Shown: positions 23,336 to 30,590 of the stretch, one piece after another
Layout of the letters: each line of letters opens with the position of its first letter
How positions within the stretch are numbered: the first letter of the stretch is position 1
Origin: Hymenobacter metallilatus
Lineage (GTDB): Bacteria > Bacteroidota > Bacteroidia > Cytophagales > Hymenobacteraceae
Length of the DNA stretch: 64,000 bases
Assembly: GCF_003944705.1 (NCBI RefSeq)
Contig: NZ_RWIS01000001.1
Coordinates: 248,001-312,000 of the forward strand
Direction: 5' to 3'
Notes under the pieces: model-generated
Seen by the model: the letters and a program-made list of their open reading frames with translations, nothing else
The model's database searches: none
What the model was told of the DNA's origin: nothing
Translations under genes and position numbers: made by a program

Positions 23336-26300
23336 TTAATGCGCGGTTTCGGGGTGGCCGAAGCCGATAATGCGGTTTACCGGACCGTTGGTCCACTCGT
23401 GGCGCAACGCCGCCGTGCTGGCCGCAATGATGGTTTTGCCCGCTTGCCGCACCGTCAATTGGCTATCCGGCGTTACGCGACCCAGGCGTGTGGCGCGCCC
23501 ACCGAAGTGCTGCTCAAACGCCACCACATCCTCCGGGGCTACCGTGGCCACAAACCGGGAGTGCGACTCCGAAAACAGCTGCACGTGTACCGGCAGGCCT
23601 TTCGGCAGCTCCACCTCGGCCCCAAAACCGTAGCCGAACGTAGCCTCTGCCAGCGCTACGGCCAGACCGCCATCCGACAAGTCATGGCAGCTCTGGATCA
23701 GACCCTGGTCGTTGGCTTCGCCCATGAGGATATACAGGGCTTTGGCTTCTTCAAACCGTACCTTGGGCACATTGGCACCCAGCTCGCCGAAGAGCTGGTA
23801 GAACTCCGAGCCGCCCAGCTCGTCGTAGGTTTCGCCCAGCAGGTACACCACGTCGTCGGCCTGCTTGAAGTCGGAGGTGATGGTACGGCGCACGTCCTCG
23901 ACTTTGGCCGTCATGGAGTACAGCACCGTGGGCGGCACCGAAATCTTCACGCCGTCGGCCTTGAAGTCGTTTTTCATCGAGTCCTTGCCCGAGGTGAGTG
24001 GGATGCAATAGGCCGCCGTAGCGTCGCGCAGGGCCTGGCACATGCGCACCAGCTTGGCCAGCTTGTGCTTGCCGTCGGGGTTGCCCACGGCATCGTACAC
24101 CGAGTCGGGCACGCAGAAGTTGTCGTTGACGGACCAGAAGTTGCCGTCGCCGTAGCTCAGGTTGGGCAGCTTCCCTCCTACGGCTACAATCTGGCGCACA
24201 GCTTCGTCAAACGCGCCGGCTGACATATCATAGGCGTCCAAATCCCCGAATCGGGGCAGAATGCCGTTGCTAACGGCCACGCCTTCCCAGCTCTCGAAGT
24301 TAAAGCGCACCACAGCCGCATCCTGCGGAGCCTGGCCGGTAGCACCCATTAGCGGCTTGATAATCGTGCGGCCCTTCACCTCGTGGTCGTACTGCCGAAT
24401 CACCGACTCGCGGGAGCAGATATTGAGCGAGCCCAGCAGGCGGCTCAGTACGTCAGTATAGTCAAGGCCAGCCGCCAGATTCGGTTCCTCCGCCGTGGGC
24501 TTGCTCCACTCCGCTTCCAGCACTTTGCGCGGTACACCGTTGTGCAGGAACTCCATATTGATGCGGGCCACCGACTCCCCATCGAAGCGCACGTCGAGGC
24601 TGCCATCGGCGGTGAAGTAACCGATGTCGGTCAGTTCCACTTCCATCTCCCGGCCCAGGGCCAGCAGCTCTTCCAGCTTGGCAGGTTCTACAGCCAACGA
24701 AAACCGTTCCTGCGACTCCGAAACGAAGATTTCCCAGGGCCGCAGACCGGGGTATTTCAGCGGTACTTTCTCCAGCTCCACCACGGCGCCGCCGCTGATG
24801 GTGGCCAGCTCGCCGATGCTCGAAGACAGGCCGCCCGCGCCGTTGTCGGTGCTGCACTTGATGAGGCCGCGCCGCGTAGCCAGGATCAGGAAGTCCATGG
24901 CCAGCTTCTGGGTAATGGGCGAGCCAATCTGCACGGCCGTAGCGGGCGAGGTTTCGTCCAGCTCAATGCTGCTGAACGTCGCGCCGTGGATGCCGTCCTT
25001 ACCCACCCGGCCGCCGGCCATGATGATGCGGTCCTGGGCGTCAATCTTCTTTTCCCACGAATCCAGCCCGGCTAGCTGCATGGGCATCACGGCGCCGGTG
25101 CCGCAGTACACCAGCGGCTTGCCGGCGTAGCGGTCATCGAACACAATGGCGCCGTTCACGGTCGGCACACCCGACTTGTTGCCGCCATCCTCGATGCCCT
25201 TGCGCACACCTTCGAAAATGCGGCGCGGGTGTAGCTGGTTGCTCAGCAGCGTACCATCAAACTCGGGGTTGCCGAAGCACAGCACGTTGGTGTTGAACAG
25301 CAGCCGAGCACCCCCAATGCCAGTAGCCAGCGGGTCACGGTTGTTGCCCAGAATACCGGTAATGGCCCCGCCGTAGGGGTCGATGGCCGAGGGTGAGTTG
25401 TGCGTTTCCACCTTCCACACGAACAGCGACTCGGGGTTGATGCGCACGGCCCCGGCGTTGTCGCTGAACACCTTAATCAGCCAGTCGTTGCCGTTGGCGC
25501 GCAACTGCCGGTTTACCTCGGCGGTGGCGTTTTTGATGTAGGTTTTAAACAGGGAATCGATTTCGAACTTCTCGCCCGTATCGACGTCCTTATACTTAAT
25601 AACGGCCGAAAACTCCTTGTGCTTGCAGTGCTCCGACCAGGTCTGGGCAATAATTTCCAGCTCGCAATCCGTTGGGTCCTGGGGTAGGCCGGCGGCTTGG
25701 CGCTCTTCCCGGATGCTGGTGTAATGGTCGCGCACGGCGCGCATTTCCTCCAGGTTCAGGGCGTAGAGGTTGTCTTTAGACAGCTTCAGCAGCTCCTCAT
25801 CCGAGAGGCCCACCAGCGGCACAAGGTCCGTAACGGCTTCGGCCCCACCGCCCGGCCGCGGCGTGTAGTCGCGAATCTGGGCTATGGGGCCGACTTCGAA
25901 GCGGTTAATCATCTTGTTGCCGAGCAGGTCTTCGGCCAAGCGGCGCAGACTACTCTCGGGCAGCTCGTGCTCCAGGAAGTAGAGCCGTTTGCTGAAAATG
26001 TGCTGGGTATGCGTGTCCAGGGGCTGGTTCAGGAAGTCGCCGAGGGCGTTCTGGGCCGATATGCCTTCGTCGTCCGTCACGCCGGGCAGCTTGGCCACCA
26101 GGATGTAGCTCTTATACTCGGAGCCGTGACGGAACTCATCGAGGGCCACGTCGTGCAGTACCGGGTCCTGAAGGCAGTGGGTGGCGAAGTCGCGCAGCTG
26201 CTCACCCGAGAGGGGGTAGCGCACCGTGTAAAGGGCGGTACTTTGCACCCGGCCGGTGGTCAGGCCGAGGTGGCGCTGGGCAGCATCGGCTACGCGCTGG

Positions 26301-26362
26301 CCCTCGCCATCGTGCTGGCCGGGCTTGAGCAAAAGCTGTATGGTTCTTTGGCTAGATTCCAA
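23336..26362 (-). CDS. purL: FGAM synthase large subunit (long type lacking the glutaminase domain)
   Basis: 1008 residues. It amidates FGAR to FGAM with ATP. An N-terminal PurS-like domain with a repeat (1-170) and linker (LSDEELLKLSKDNLYALNLEEM) is followed by two AIR-synthetase-like halves; motifs include QTWSEHCKHKEFSA, ETHNSPSAIDPYGGAITG, ATFSSIELDETSP, DNGAGGLSSSIGEL and the later GKDSMKND and DLSDGGLAVALAE. It matches the large fused PurL up to the point where that protein enters its glutaminase domain, here supplied by purQ 2 nt downstream. The start is TTG 26362; no ATG lies nearby in frame, so this start is less certain. Confidence 0.93.
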   Translation of the reverse strand: MESSQRTIQLLLKPGQHDGEGQRVADAAQRHLGLTTGRVQSTALYTVRYPLSGEQLRDFATHCLQDPVLHDVALDEFRHGSEYKSYILVAKLPGVTDDEGISAQNALGDFLNQPLDTHTQHIFSKRLYFLEHELPESSLRRLAEDLLGNKMINRFEVGPIAQIRDYTPRPGGGAEAVTDLVPLVGLSDEELLKLSKDNLYALNLEEMRAVRDHYTSIREERQAAGLPQDPTDCELEIIAQTWSEHCKHKEFSAVIKYKDVDTGEKFEIDSLFKTYIKNATAEVNRQLRANGNDWLIKVFSDNAGAVRINPESLFVWKVETHNSPSAIDPYGGAITGILGNNRDPLATGIGGARLLFNTNVLCFGNPEFDGTLLSNQLHPRRIFEGVRKGIEDGGNKSGVPTVNGAIVFDDRYAGKPLVYCGTGAVMPMQLAGLDSWEKKIDAQDRIIMAGGRVGKDGIHGATFSSIELDETSPATAVQIGSPITQKLAMDFLILATRRGLIKCSTDNGAGGLSSSIGELATISGGAVVELEKVPLKYPGLRPWEIFVSESQERFSLAVEPAKLEELLALGREMEVELTDIGYFTADGSLDVRFDGESVARINMEFLHNGVPRKVLEAEWSKPTAEEPNLAAGLDYTDVLSRLLGSLNICSRESVIRQYDHEVKGRTIIKPLMGATGQAPQDAAVVRFNFESWEGVAVSNGILPRFGDLDAYDMSAGAFDEAVRQIVAVGGKLPNLSYGDGNFWSVNDNFCVPDSVYDAVGNPDGKHKLAKLVRMCQALRDATAAYCIPLTSGKDSMKNDFKADGVKISVPPTVLYSMTAKVEDVRRTITSDFKQADDVVYLLGETYDELGGSEFYQLFGELGANVPKVRFEEAKALYILMGEANDQGLIQSCHDLSDGGLAVALAEATFGYGFGAEVELPKGLPVHVQLFSESHSRFVATVAPEDVVAFEQHFGGRATRLGRVTPDSQLTVRQAGKTIIAASTAALRHEWTNGPVNRIIGFGHPETAH

Positions 26363-26490
26363 AAGAGGGAGGTTTATCTATTTTTCGGTTTCCCACGCCC
26401 GAGGCCGAAGCCCCGCCGTGAGGAAGCACACCCCGCGCGGAGGTACGCCGAAAATGCCTTGCCGCCGGGCCGTTTGCCGCCGCGGTAGGT

Positions 26491-27108
26491 TTAAGAAAAC
26501 GCTTTTTCCGGCCGACTGCCGGGTTTCACCACCGGAATACCCGCCTGGCACAGCGGGCACGTATCGGGTGCGTAGGTGGCCGCCGTTACCGGCAGCAGGG
26601 CAAAGTTCGGAAAAGAAAGTGAGGCTTGCCCACCTGTGCGGTCAATTAAACTCGCCACGGCCAAAACTTTTGCCCCCAGCCCTTCCAGTACGCGCGCTAC
26701 TTCGTTGGTGCTCTTGCCGGTCGTCACCACGTCTTCGGCAATAATAATTTTCTGGCCCGGCTCAATGGTAAAGCCGCGCCGCAGGGTCATCTGCCCCGCG
26801 TCGTCGCGCTCCGTGAAGATGCCGGGCACGCCCAGCTGCCGGGCCAGCTCGTAGCCAATTACCACGCCTCCCATAGCCGGCCCCACCACTACATCGGGCT
26901 GCAAACCGGCCTCCCGGATCCGGCGGGCCAGCTCGGCCGCGGCCGGCGCGGCCAGGTCGGGGCGGCGCAGGAACCGGGCACACTGCACGTAGGTATCGGA
27001 GTGCAGGCCCGACGACAGGCGGAAGTGCCCGCGCAGCAGCGCATCTTCCTGCAACAGCTGCTGCTCCAGGGTTTCGGAGGTGAAGGGAGTGGTGTGGGGG
27101 GAAGTCAA
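26491..27108 (-). CDS. pyrE: orotate phosphoribosyltransferase
   Basis: 205 residues. It makes OMP from orotate and PRPP. The PRPP-binding loop is IIIAEDVVTTGKST (about 118-131), with FRLSSGLHSDTYVQC near the N-terminus and ERDDAGQMTLRRGF as the mobile catalytic loop. The C-terminus carries a CPLCQAG pair of cysteines, seen in some PyrE proteins. The start is TTG 27108, since an in-frame stop lies close upstream and there is no ATG; pyrF ends 71 bp upstream. Confidence 0.93.
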   Translation of the reverse strand: MTSPHTTPFTSETLEQQLLQEDALLRGHFRLSSGLHSDTYVQCARFLRRPDLAAPAAAELARRIREAGLQPDVVVGPAMGGVVIGYELARQLGVPGIFTERDDAGQMTLRRGFTIEPGQKIIIAEDVVTTGKSTNEVARVLEGLGAKVLAVASLIDRTGGQASLSFPNFALLPVTAATYAPDTCPLCQAGIPVVKPGSRPEKAFS

Positions 27109-27141
27109 GGGAAAGTGAATTGTTATCGGATGAAATGATGA

Positions 27142-27172
27142 CCGTCATGCAAAGCGGAGCGAAGCATGACGG
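27142..27172. repeat. small palindrome CCGTCATGC...GCATGACGG
   Basis: A minimal version of the GTCATGC family between pyrF and pyrE: 9-bp arms around AAAGCGGAGCGAA. It could attenuate transcription between the two genes. Confidence 0.6.
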
Positions 27173-27178
27173 CCAGGG

Positions 27179-27940
27179 TTACACTGCTACCGGCCGCAGC
27201 TGGTTGATCTGCTCCACCAGTTCCCGGGCCGCAGCAGCGGCGTTTTCGGCCTGCCAGAGGGCGCGGGAGGTGTTGATCAGCAAACCGGAGCCATCGGGGC
27301 GGAGGCCGGCGCGGAGGGTGGTGGCCAGGTCGCCGCCCTGAGCGCCCACACCGGGCACCAGAAACCACTGCTCCGGCGTGAGACGGCGCAGGCGGGCTAC
27401 CGCCTCGGCGTTGGTGGCGCCTACCACCAGCCCAATGCCGCCGTGCTGCTCATCCAGCTTGCGGGCTACGCTGGCGGCGCAATCGGAGAGGGAGCCACCG
27501 CGGGTGAGGGCCACATCCTGCAGGGAGTGAATGGGCTTGTTGGAGGTTTTGGCCAGCACGAACACCAGTTTGCCGGGCCGGGCAAAGGGTACAATGGCGT
27601 CGTCGCCCATGTAGGGGTTTACCGTTACGCCATCAGCGCCAACTACATCGTAAGCGAATTTGGCGTACTGGTCGGCGGTATTGGCAATGTCGCCGAACTT
27701 GCCGTCCAGGATTACCGGAATGCTTTCCGGGATGCGCTGCACGGTTTCGCGCAGGAGCTGCACCCCGTTTTCCCGACTCAGGAAAAAGGCCAGGTTGGGT
27801 TTGAAAGCGGCGGCGTACTCGCTGGTCTGGTCGATGACTTCGGCCAGCCGCCGTGCTACCTGTGCATCGTCGCCTACGGGGTCAAGGCCCACGCAGAGCA
27901 GGGAGTTAGCCGCCTGAACTCGATAGATTAGCTTTTCCAT
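27179..27940 (-). CDS. pyrF: orotidine 5'-phosphate decarboxylase, type 2
   Basis: 253 residues. It decarboxylates OMP to UMP. Motifs of the type 2 family: SLLCVGLDPVGDD, FKPNLAFF, the catalytic ILDGKFGDIANTAD with Lys and paired Asp, TVNPYMGDDAI and VPGVGAQGGDL. ATG 27940 lies inside the end of pyrD (13-bp overlap), implying coupling. The longer open frame upstream is antisense-like and rejected. Confidence 0.95.
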   Translation of the reverse strand: MEKLIYRVQAANSLLCVGLDPVGDDAQVARRLAEVIDQTSEYAAAFKPNLAFFLSRENGVQLLRETVQRIPESIPVILDGKFGDIANTADQYAKFAYDVVGADGVTVNPYMGDDAIVPFARPGKLVFVLAKTSNKPIHSLQDVALTRGGSLSDCAASVARKLDEQHGGIGLVVGATNAEAVARLRRLTPEQWFLVPGVGAQGGDLATTLRAGLRPDGSGLLINTSRALWQAENAAAAARELVEQINQLRPVAV

Positions 27941-28791
27941 TCGGAGGTAATGGTTTCGGGGGTGAGATGAGCACACTCGGTAGCCAGCCGGGCCGTGAGG
28001 CCGGGTTCCAGCCATTCGCCACTGGCAATCTGCACGGCCGAAGCTCCGCAGCGCAGGTAATCCGTTACGTGGCTGGCAGTGAAGATACCGCCCGTACCGA
28101 AAATGGGCAACGTCAGCCGTTCGTCGTGAGCCAGCTCCCATACGCAGCGCAGGGCCACGGGCCGCAGGGCTTCGCCGGAAAGCCCGCCGGCCACCGGGGC
28201 CGCGGTAGCATCGTCGGGCAGGTGCAGGGCTTTGAGCAGGTTGGTAGCCGCCAGGGCGGTAGCACCGCCCTCCTGGGCCCCCAACGCCAGGCTCCGGATA
28301 TGCTCGGGCCAGGGCGGCAGCTTCACAATAACGGCGGCCTCAGGGCCCAGCTCATTGCGTACGGCCTGGGTGGCGTCACGCACAAACCGGGCCGTCAGCT
28401 CCTCGCCTTTACCGGTATCGGGCTGGGCAATGTATACTTCCACACCCGCAATTAAGGCTCCGGGCTCGCGGGCCAGGAAGCGGGCAATTTTGCGGAAGCC
28501 CGGAATGCCTGGAGCCGTAATACTCACGAATACCGGTACGCCAAACCGGCAGAGCGCAGGCAGATGCTCCTGCACCAGAATTTCAGCACTTTCGGTGCGC
28601 ATGTGGGTGGCATTGAGCAGCGTCTGGTCGGCCACCTGCCAGATGCCTTCCTCGTAGAGCCCAGGCCGCGGCTCCATAGTTACAGTGCGGGTGAAAATGG
28701 CCCCCAGCCGTTCGTAGGCCGCGCCACCTAGCTGCCAGGTGGCGGCGGCCAGGCATATCGGGTTTTGTAGCGTGAGGTTACCGAGTTGCAT
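27928..28791 (-). CDS. dihydroorotate dehydrogenase-like FMN barrel protein, divergent active site
   Basis: 287 residues in a TIM-barrel DHOD pattern: LQNPICLAAATWQLGG, AVIVKLPPW (FMN-binding Lys), GGLSGEALRPVALRCVWEL and the phosphate-binding end IFGTGGIFTASHVTDYLRCGASAVQIAS. The expected NxxCPN motif region reads GVEVYIAQPDTGKGEE instead, so the usual orotate-binding Asn and the Cys/Ser-loop are not obvious. The 13-bp overlap with pyrF argues for a pyrimidine role as a class 1-like DHOD, but the substrate could have changed. First gene of the minus-strand nucleotide block. Confidence 0.75.
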   Translation of the reverse strand: MQLGNLTLQNPICLAAATWQLGGAAYERLGAIFTRTVTMEPRPGLYEEGIWQVADQTLLNATHMRTESAEILVQEHLPALCRFGVPVFVSITAPGIPGFRKIARFLAREPGALIAGVEVYIAQPDTGKGEELTARFVRDATQAVRNELGPEAAVIVKLPPWPEHIRSLALGAQEGGATALAATNLLKALHLPDDATAAPVAGGLSGEALRPVALRCVWELAHDERLTLPIFGTGGIFTASHVTDYLRCGASAVQIASGEWLEPGLTARLATECAHLTPETITSEWKS

Positions 28792-29303
28792 AGATTAAAA
28801 AAAACTATGATTTTGCCGCCACCCAATACTTGCTAAAGAGTTGGTTAGCAGCAAAATCAGATGTGGTAGCTACCCCCAGCCTAAGCCGGAGCCACTATGT
28901 AATATGTCCCCGAACACGGGGTGGGCAATTTGCGGACCGACATCTATGTCAGAATCCCCCCTGATTTCTATCACCCCGCTCCTTGCACCACCCCGCCCCG
29001 TTGCCACCGTTGGGTGGGTAACGGGTTATTATAATCGGGTATTCGGGCAACCTTCCTGCCGGTAGTATAGCCGGCCGGAAATAGCCAGGCACTCCATATT
29101 CACTTACCGTATTGCACTGTATGCTGGCAATGCTCAAGCACCTGGATCCGAACGCAGATTTACGTTGTAGGCAGCCACAGCGGCTACTATGTGTAGAGTG
29201 AGGGTGGCGTGGTTCATGAGCTTGGCAGGGTGAGGCTGTACAGAATGGTGGGATGCGCGCAAATAACCTTGCTTGCTGCCGCTGCCGCCGAACCGGCCGA
29301 ACA
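28792..29303. other. intergenic region, 512 bp
   Basis: Upstream region of the pyr block, moderately AT-rich. Near 28808-28862 a loose inverted repeat (ATTTTGCCGCC... / ...GCAGCAAAAT) lies just before the pyrD-like start and could be a leader structure. No credible gene is seen; short frames lack start context and composition. Confidence 0.4.
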
Positions 29304-29332
29304 TAAAAAAACCGCTTCGGAAACCGGAGCGG
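29304..29332 (-). terminator. intrinsic terminator of the candidate small RNA
   Basis: Read on the minus strand: stem CCGCTCCGG / CCGAAGCGG with a TTT loop and one mismatch, followed by seven T. Confidence 0.75.
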
Positions 29333-29454
29333 TAGAGGCAGCAAAACCAGCAAAAACAGAGGAACTAACAGGGGCCACAACATTGCGGTCATCTCGCAGG
29401 ATGTTCTCCTGAAAGGTCCCGCACTCCATCATATGATATTGATTGAGGTGAAGC
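29304..29454 (-). ncRNA. candidate small RNA of about 150 nt
   Basis: A strong promoter (29461-29490) and a good intrinsic terminator (29304-29332) bracket about 150 nt on the minus strand. No short reading frame both starts after the promoter and stops before the terminator with plausible content. The RNA could form a hairpin CAGGA-GAACA-TCCTG and a longer pairing of GGGACC with GGCCCC. I do not recognise it as SRP, 6S or tmRNA. Ends are estimates from the signals. Confidence 0.4.
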
Positions 29455-29460
29455 ACGTCG

Positions 29461-29490
29461 CAAAAGTACTACTCCACATTGCCTGCACAA
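29461..29490 (-). promoter_or_regulatory. Bacteroidota-type promoter facing the candidate small RNA
   Basis: On the minus strand TTG (29490-29488), a 19-nt spacer and TACTTTTG (29468-29461) match TTG-N19-TAnnTTTG. No protein gene follows within a sensible distance on this strand. Confidence 0.65.
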
Positions 29491-29888
29491 GTGAAGCGTC
29501 ATTAAGTTTATGTTACCAAAATGTTACCCACCCTGCCGCTTGTTGCGAGGCCATCAGGCACATCTTTTTACACATATAGCTGTTTATCAAGGAAATCCAG
29601 CAAGCACCAGATGAACGTATTTTTACCACTGCATGTACCCAGTGTTATCATCCTCAACTTGATAAGCTTATAGCGTATAAGCATCATACGGATGGTTATT
29701 GGAAATATACAAATTCTGTTCAATATCCGCTCCGGAGTGATACGTAGCGGCTATATGGTAGAGCAGTTGCCGCCTCTTTCTTTTCCTTGGTCATGTGGCC
29801 AGTAGTACATACCTGACAAAAAAAACCGAGGGCAAGTCTTAACATATTCATAATAGGCTTATTTTTATACAAGCTTCCGTTCTGATTG

Positions 29889-29896
29889 TACCTTTG
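29889..29896 (+). promoter_or_regulatory. -7 element of the DUF4468 gene
   Basis: TACCTTTG matches TAnnTTTG exactly and lies 50 nt before ATG 29946, leaving a T/C-rich leader. A clear -33 element is not visible. Confidence 0.55.
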
Positions 29897-29945
29897 TTAC
29901 TCTGAGCGTCTGAGTTGTTTTTCCTTTTCTTTTTCTCCTTTTGCC

Positions 29946-30512
29946 ATGAAAAAAGTGCTACTAGGTTTGCTTGTGAGTGGGATGCTGGCACTGGCACCAG
30001 AAGTGTGGGCTCAGTCTACGGCTCCAGTCCCGGTTGAATATTCGGAACGTGTACCGGCAGAAGGTGCTGGCCGGACGATGCTCTACAACCGCGCCCTGGA
30101 CTGGGCGCAGAACAAATTCTCGTACAAACCTACTTCCAACCTGAAAACCACGGAAGCGGCGGGCCTCATCCGCATCACGGGTACGGGTACGCTGAAGCAG
30201 GTGGATAATAAAGGCAAGGATCAGCCCCTGACCGTGTTGTTTGACTTTGTATTTCAGGCCAGCGACAATGGCTATACGTACACTGTCGGCTCCTTTCAGG
30301 TAGCACCCGACCCCAAACAACCCTCGCAGCTGGTTGCCTTCGATGAGTACCGGGCCCTGTTGCAGGCCGAGCGCAACAACGACAAAACCCGCAACGACCG
30401 ACGCATTACGGCTCAGGCCAATTCCATGGCCAGCGAAGCGGCCATGTCGTTCCGCTCCTACATGAACAGCCAGCCGGCGGAAGGCCACGTTGGTCTGGCA
30501 GGCGAAAACTAG
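29946..30512 (+). CDS. exported DUF4468-type protein
   Basis: 188 residues with a signal peptide (MKKVLLGLLVSGMLALAPEV, cleaved after VWAQ). The mature part carries the DUF4468 pattern: a first helix RTMLYNRALDWAQNKF, a strand GLIRITGTGTL, and LTVLFDFVFQASDNGYTYTVGSFQV, a TBP-like two-layer fold found in Bacteroidota secreted proteins of unknown role. The C-terminal helix is polar and loosely conserved. A strong terminator follows. Confidence 0.75.
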   Translation: MKKVLLGLLVSGMLALAPEVWAQSTAPVPVEYSERVPAEGAGRTMLYNRALDWAQNKFSYKPTSNLKTTEAAGLIRITGTGTLKQVDNKGKDQPLTVLFDFVFQASDNGYTYTVGSFQVAPDPKQPSQLVAFDEYRALLQAERNNDKTRNDRRITAQANSMASEAAMSFRSYMNSQPAEGHVGLAGEN

Positions 30513-30527
30513 GCTTTACGTACTGAG

Positions 30528-30582
30528 TATACGCAACAAAAAGCCCGTCGGCGGTCTGTCGACGGGCTTTTTGTTGCGTATA
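30528..30582. terminator. bidirectional terminator
   Basis: Perfect 23-bp arms (TATACGCAACAAAAAGCCCG...) and a 9-nt loop, with A and T runs inside the arms, placed between the convergent DUF4468 and acyltransferase genes. Confidence 0.9.
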
Positions 30583-30590
30583 CCCGATGC

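Larger units (their letters stand above)
29455..29945. other. AT-rich intergenic region upstream of the DUF4468 gene
   Basis: About 490 bp, the most AT-rich stretch in the window. It holds the minus-strand promoter of the candidate small RNA at its left and the TAnnTTTG element at 29889 at its right. Between them I see no gene or repeat; short AT-rich palindromic bits such as AACTTGATAAGCTTATAGCGTATAAG may be chance. Confidence 0.4.

Noticed and set aside
15818..28791. Purine riboswitch ahead of the pur genes
   Set aside because: I looked at the leaders of purL and purF; no purine-aptamer-like three-way junction could be recognised.
29209..29456. Small proteins on either strand in the AT-rich gap
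   Set aside because: The frames read through the strong terminator at 29304-29332 and have no family likeness; a small RNA explains the signals better.
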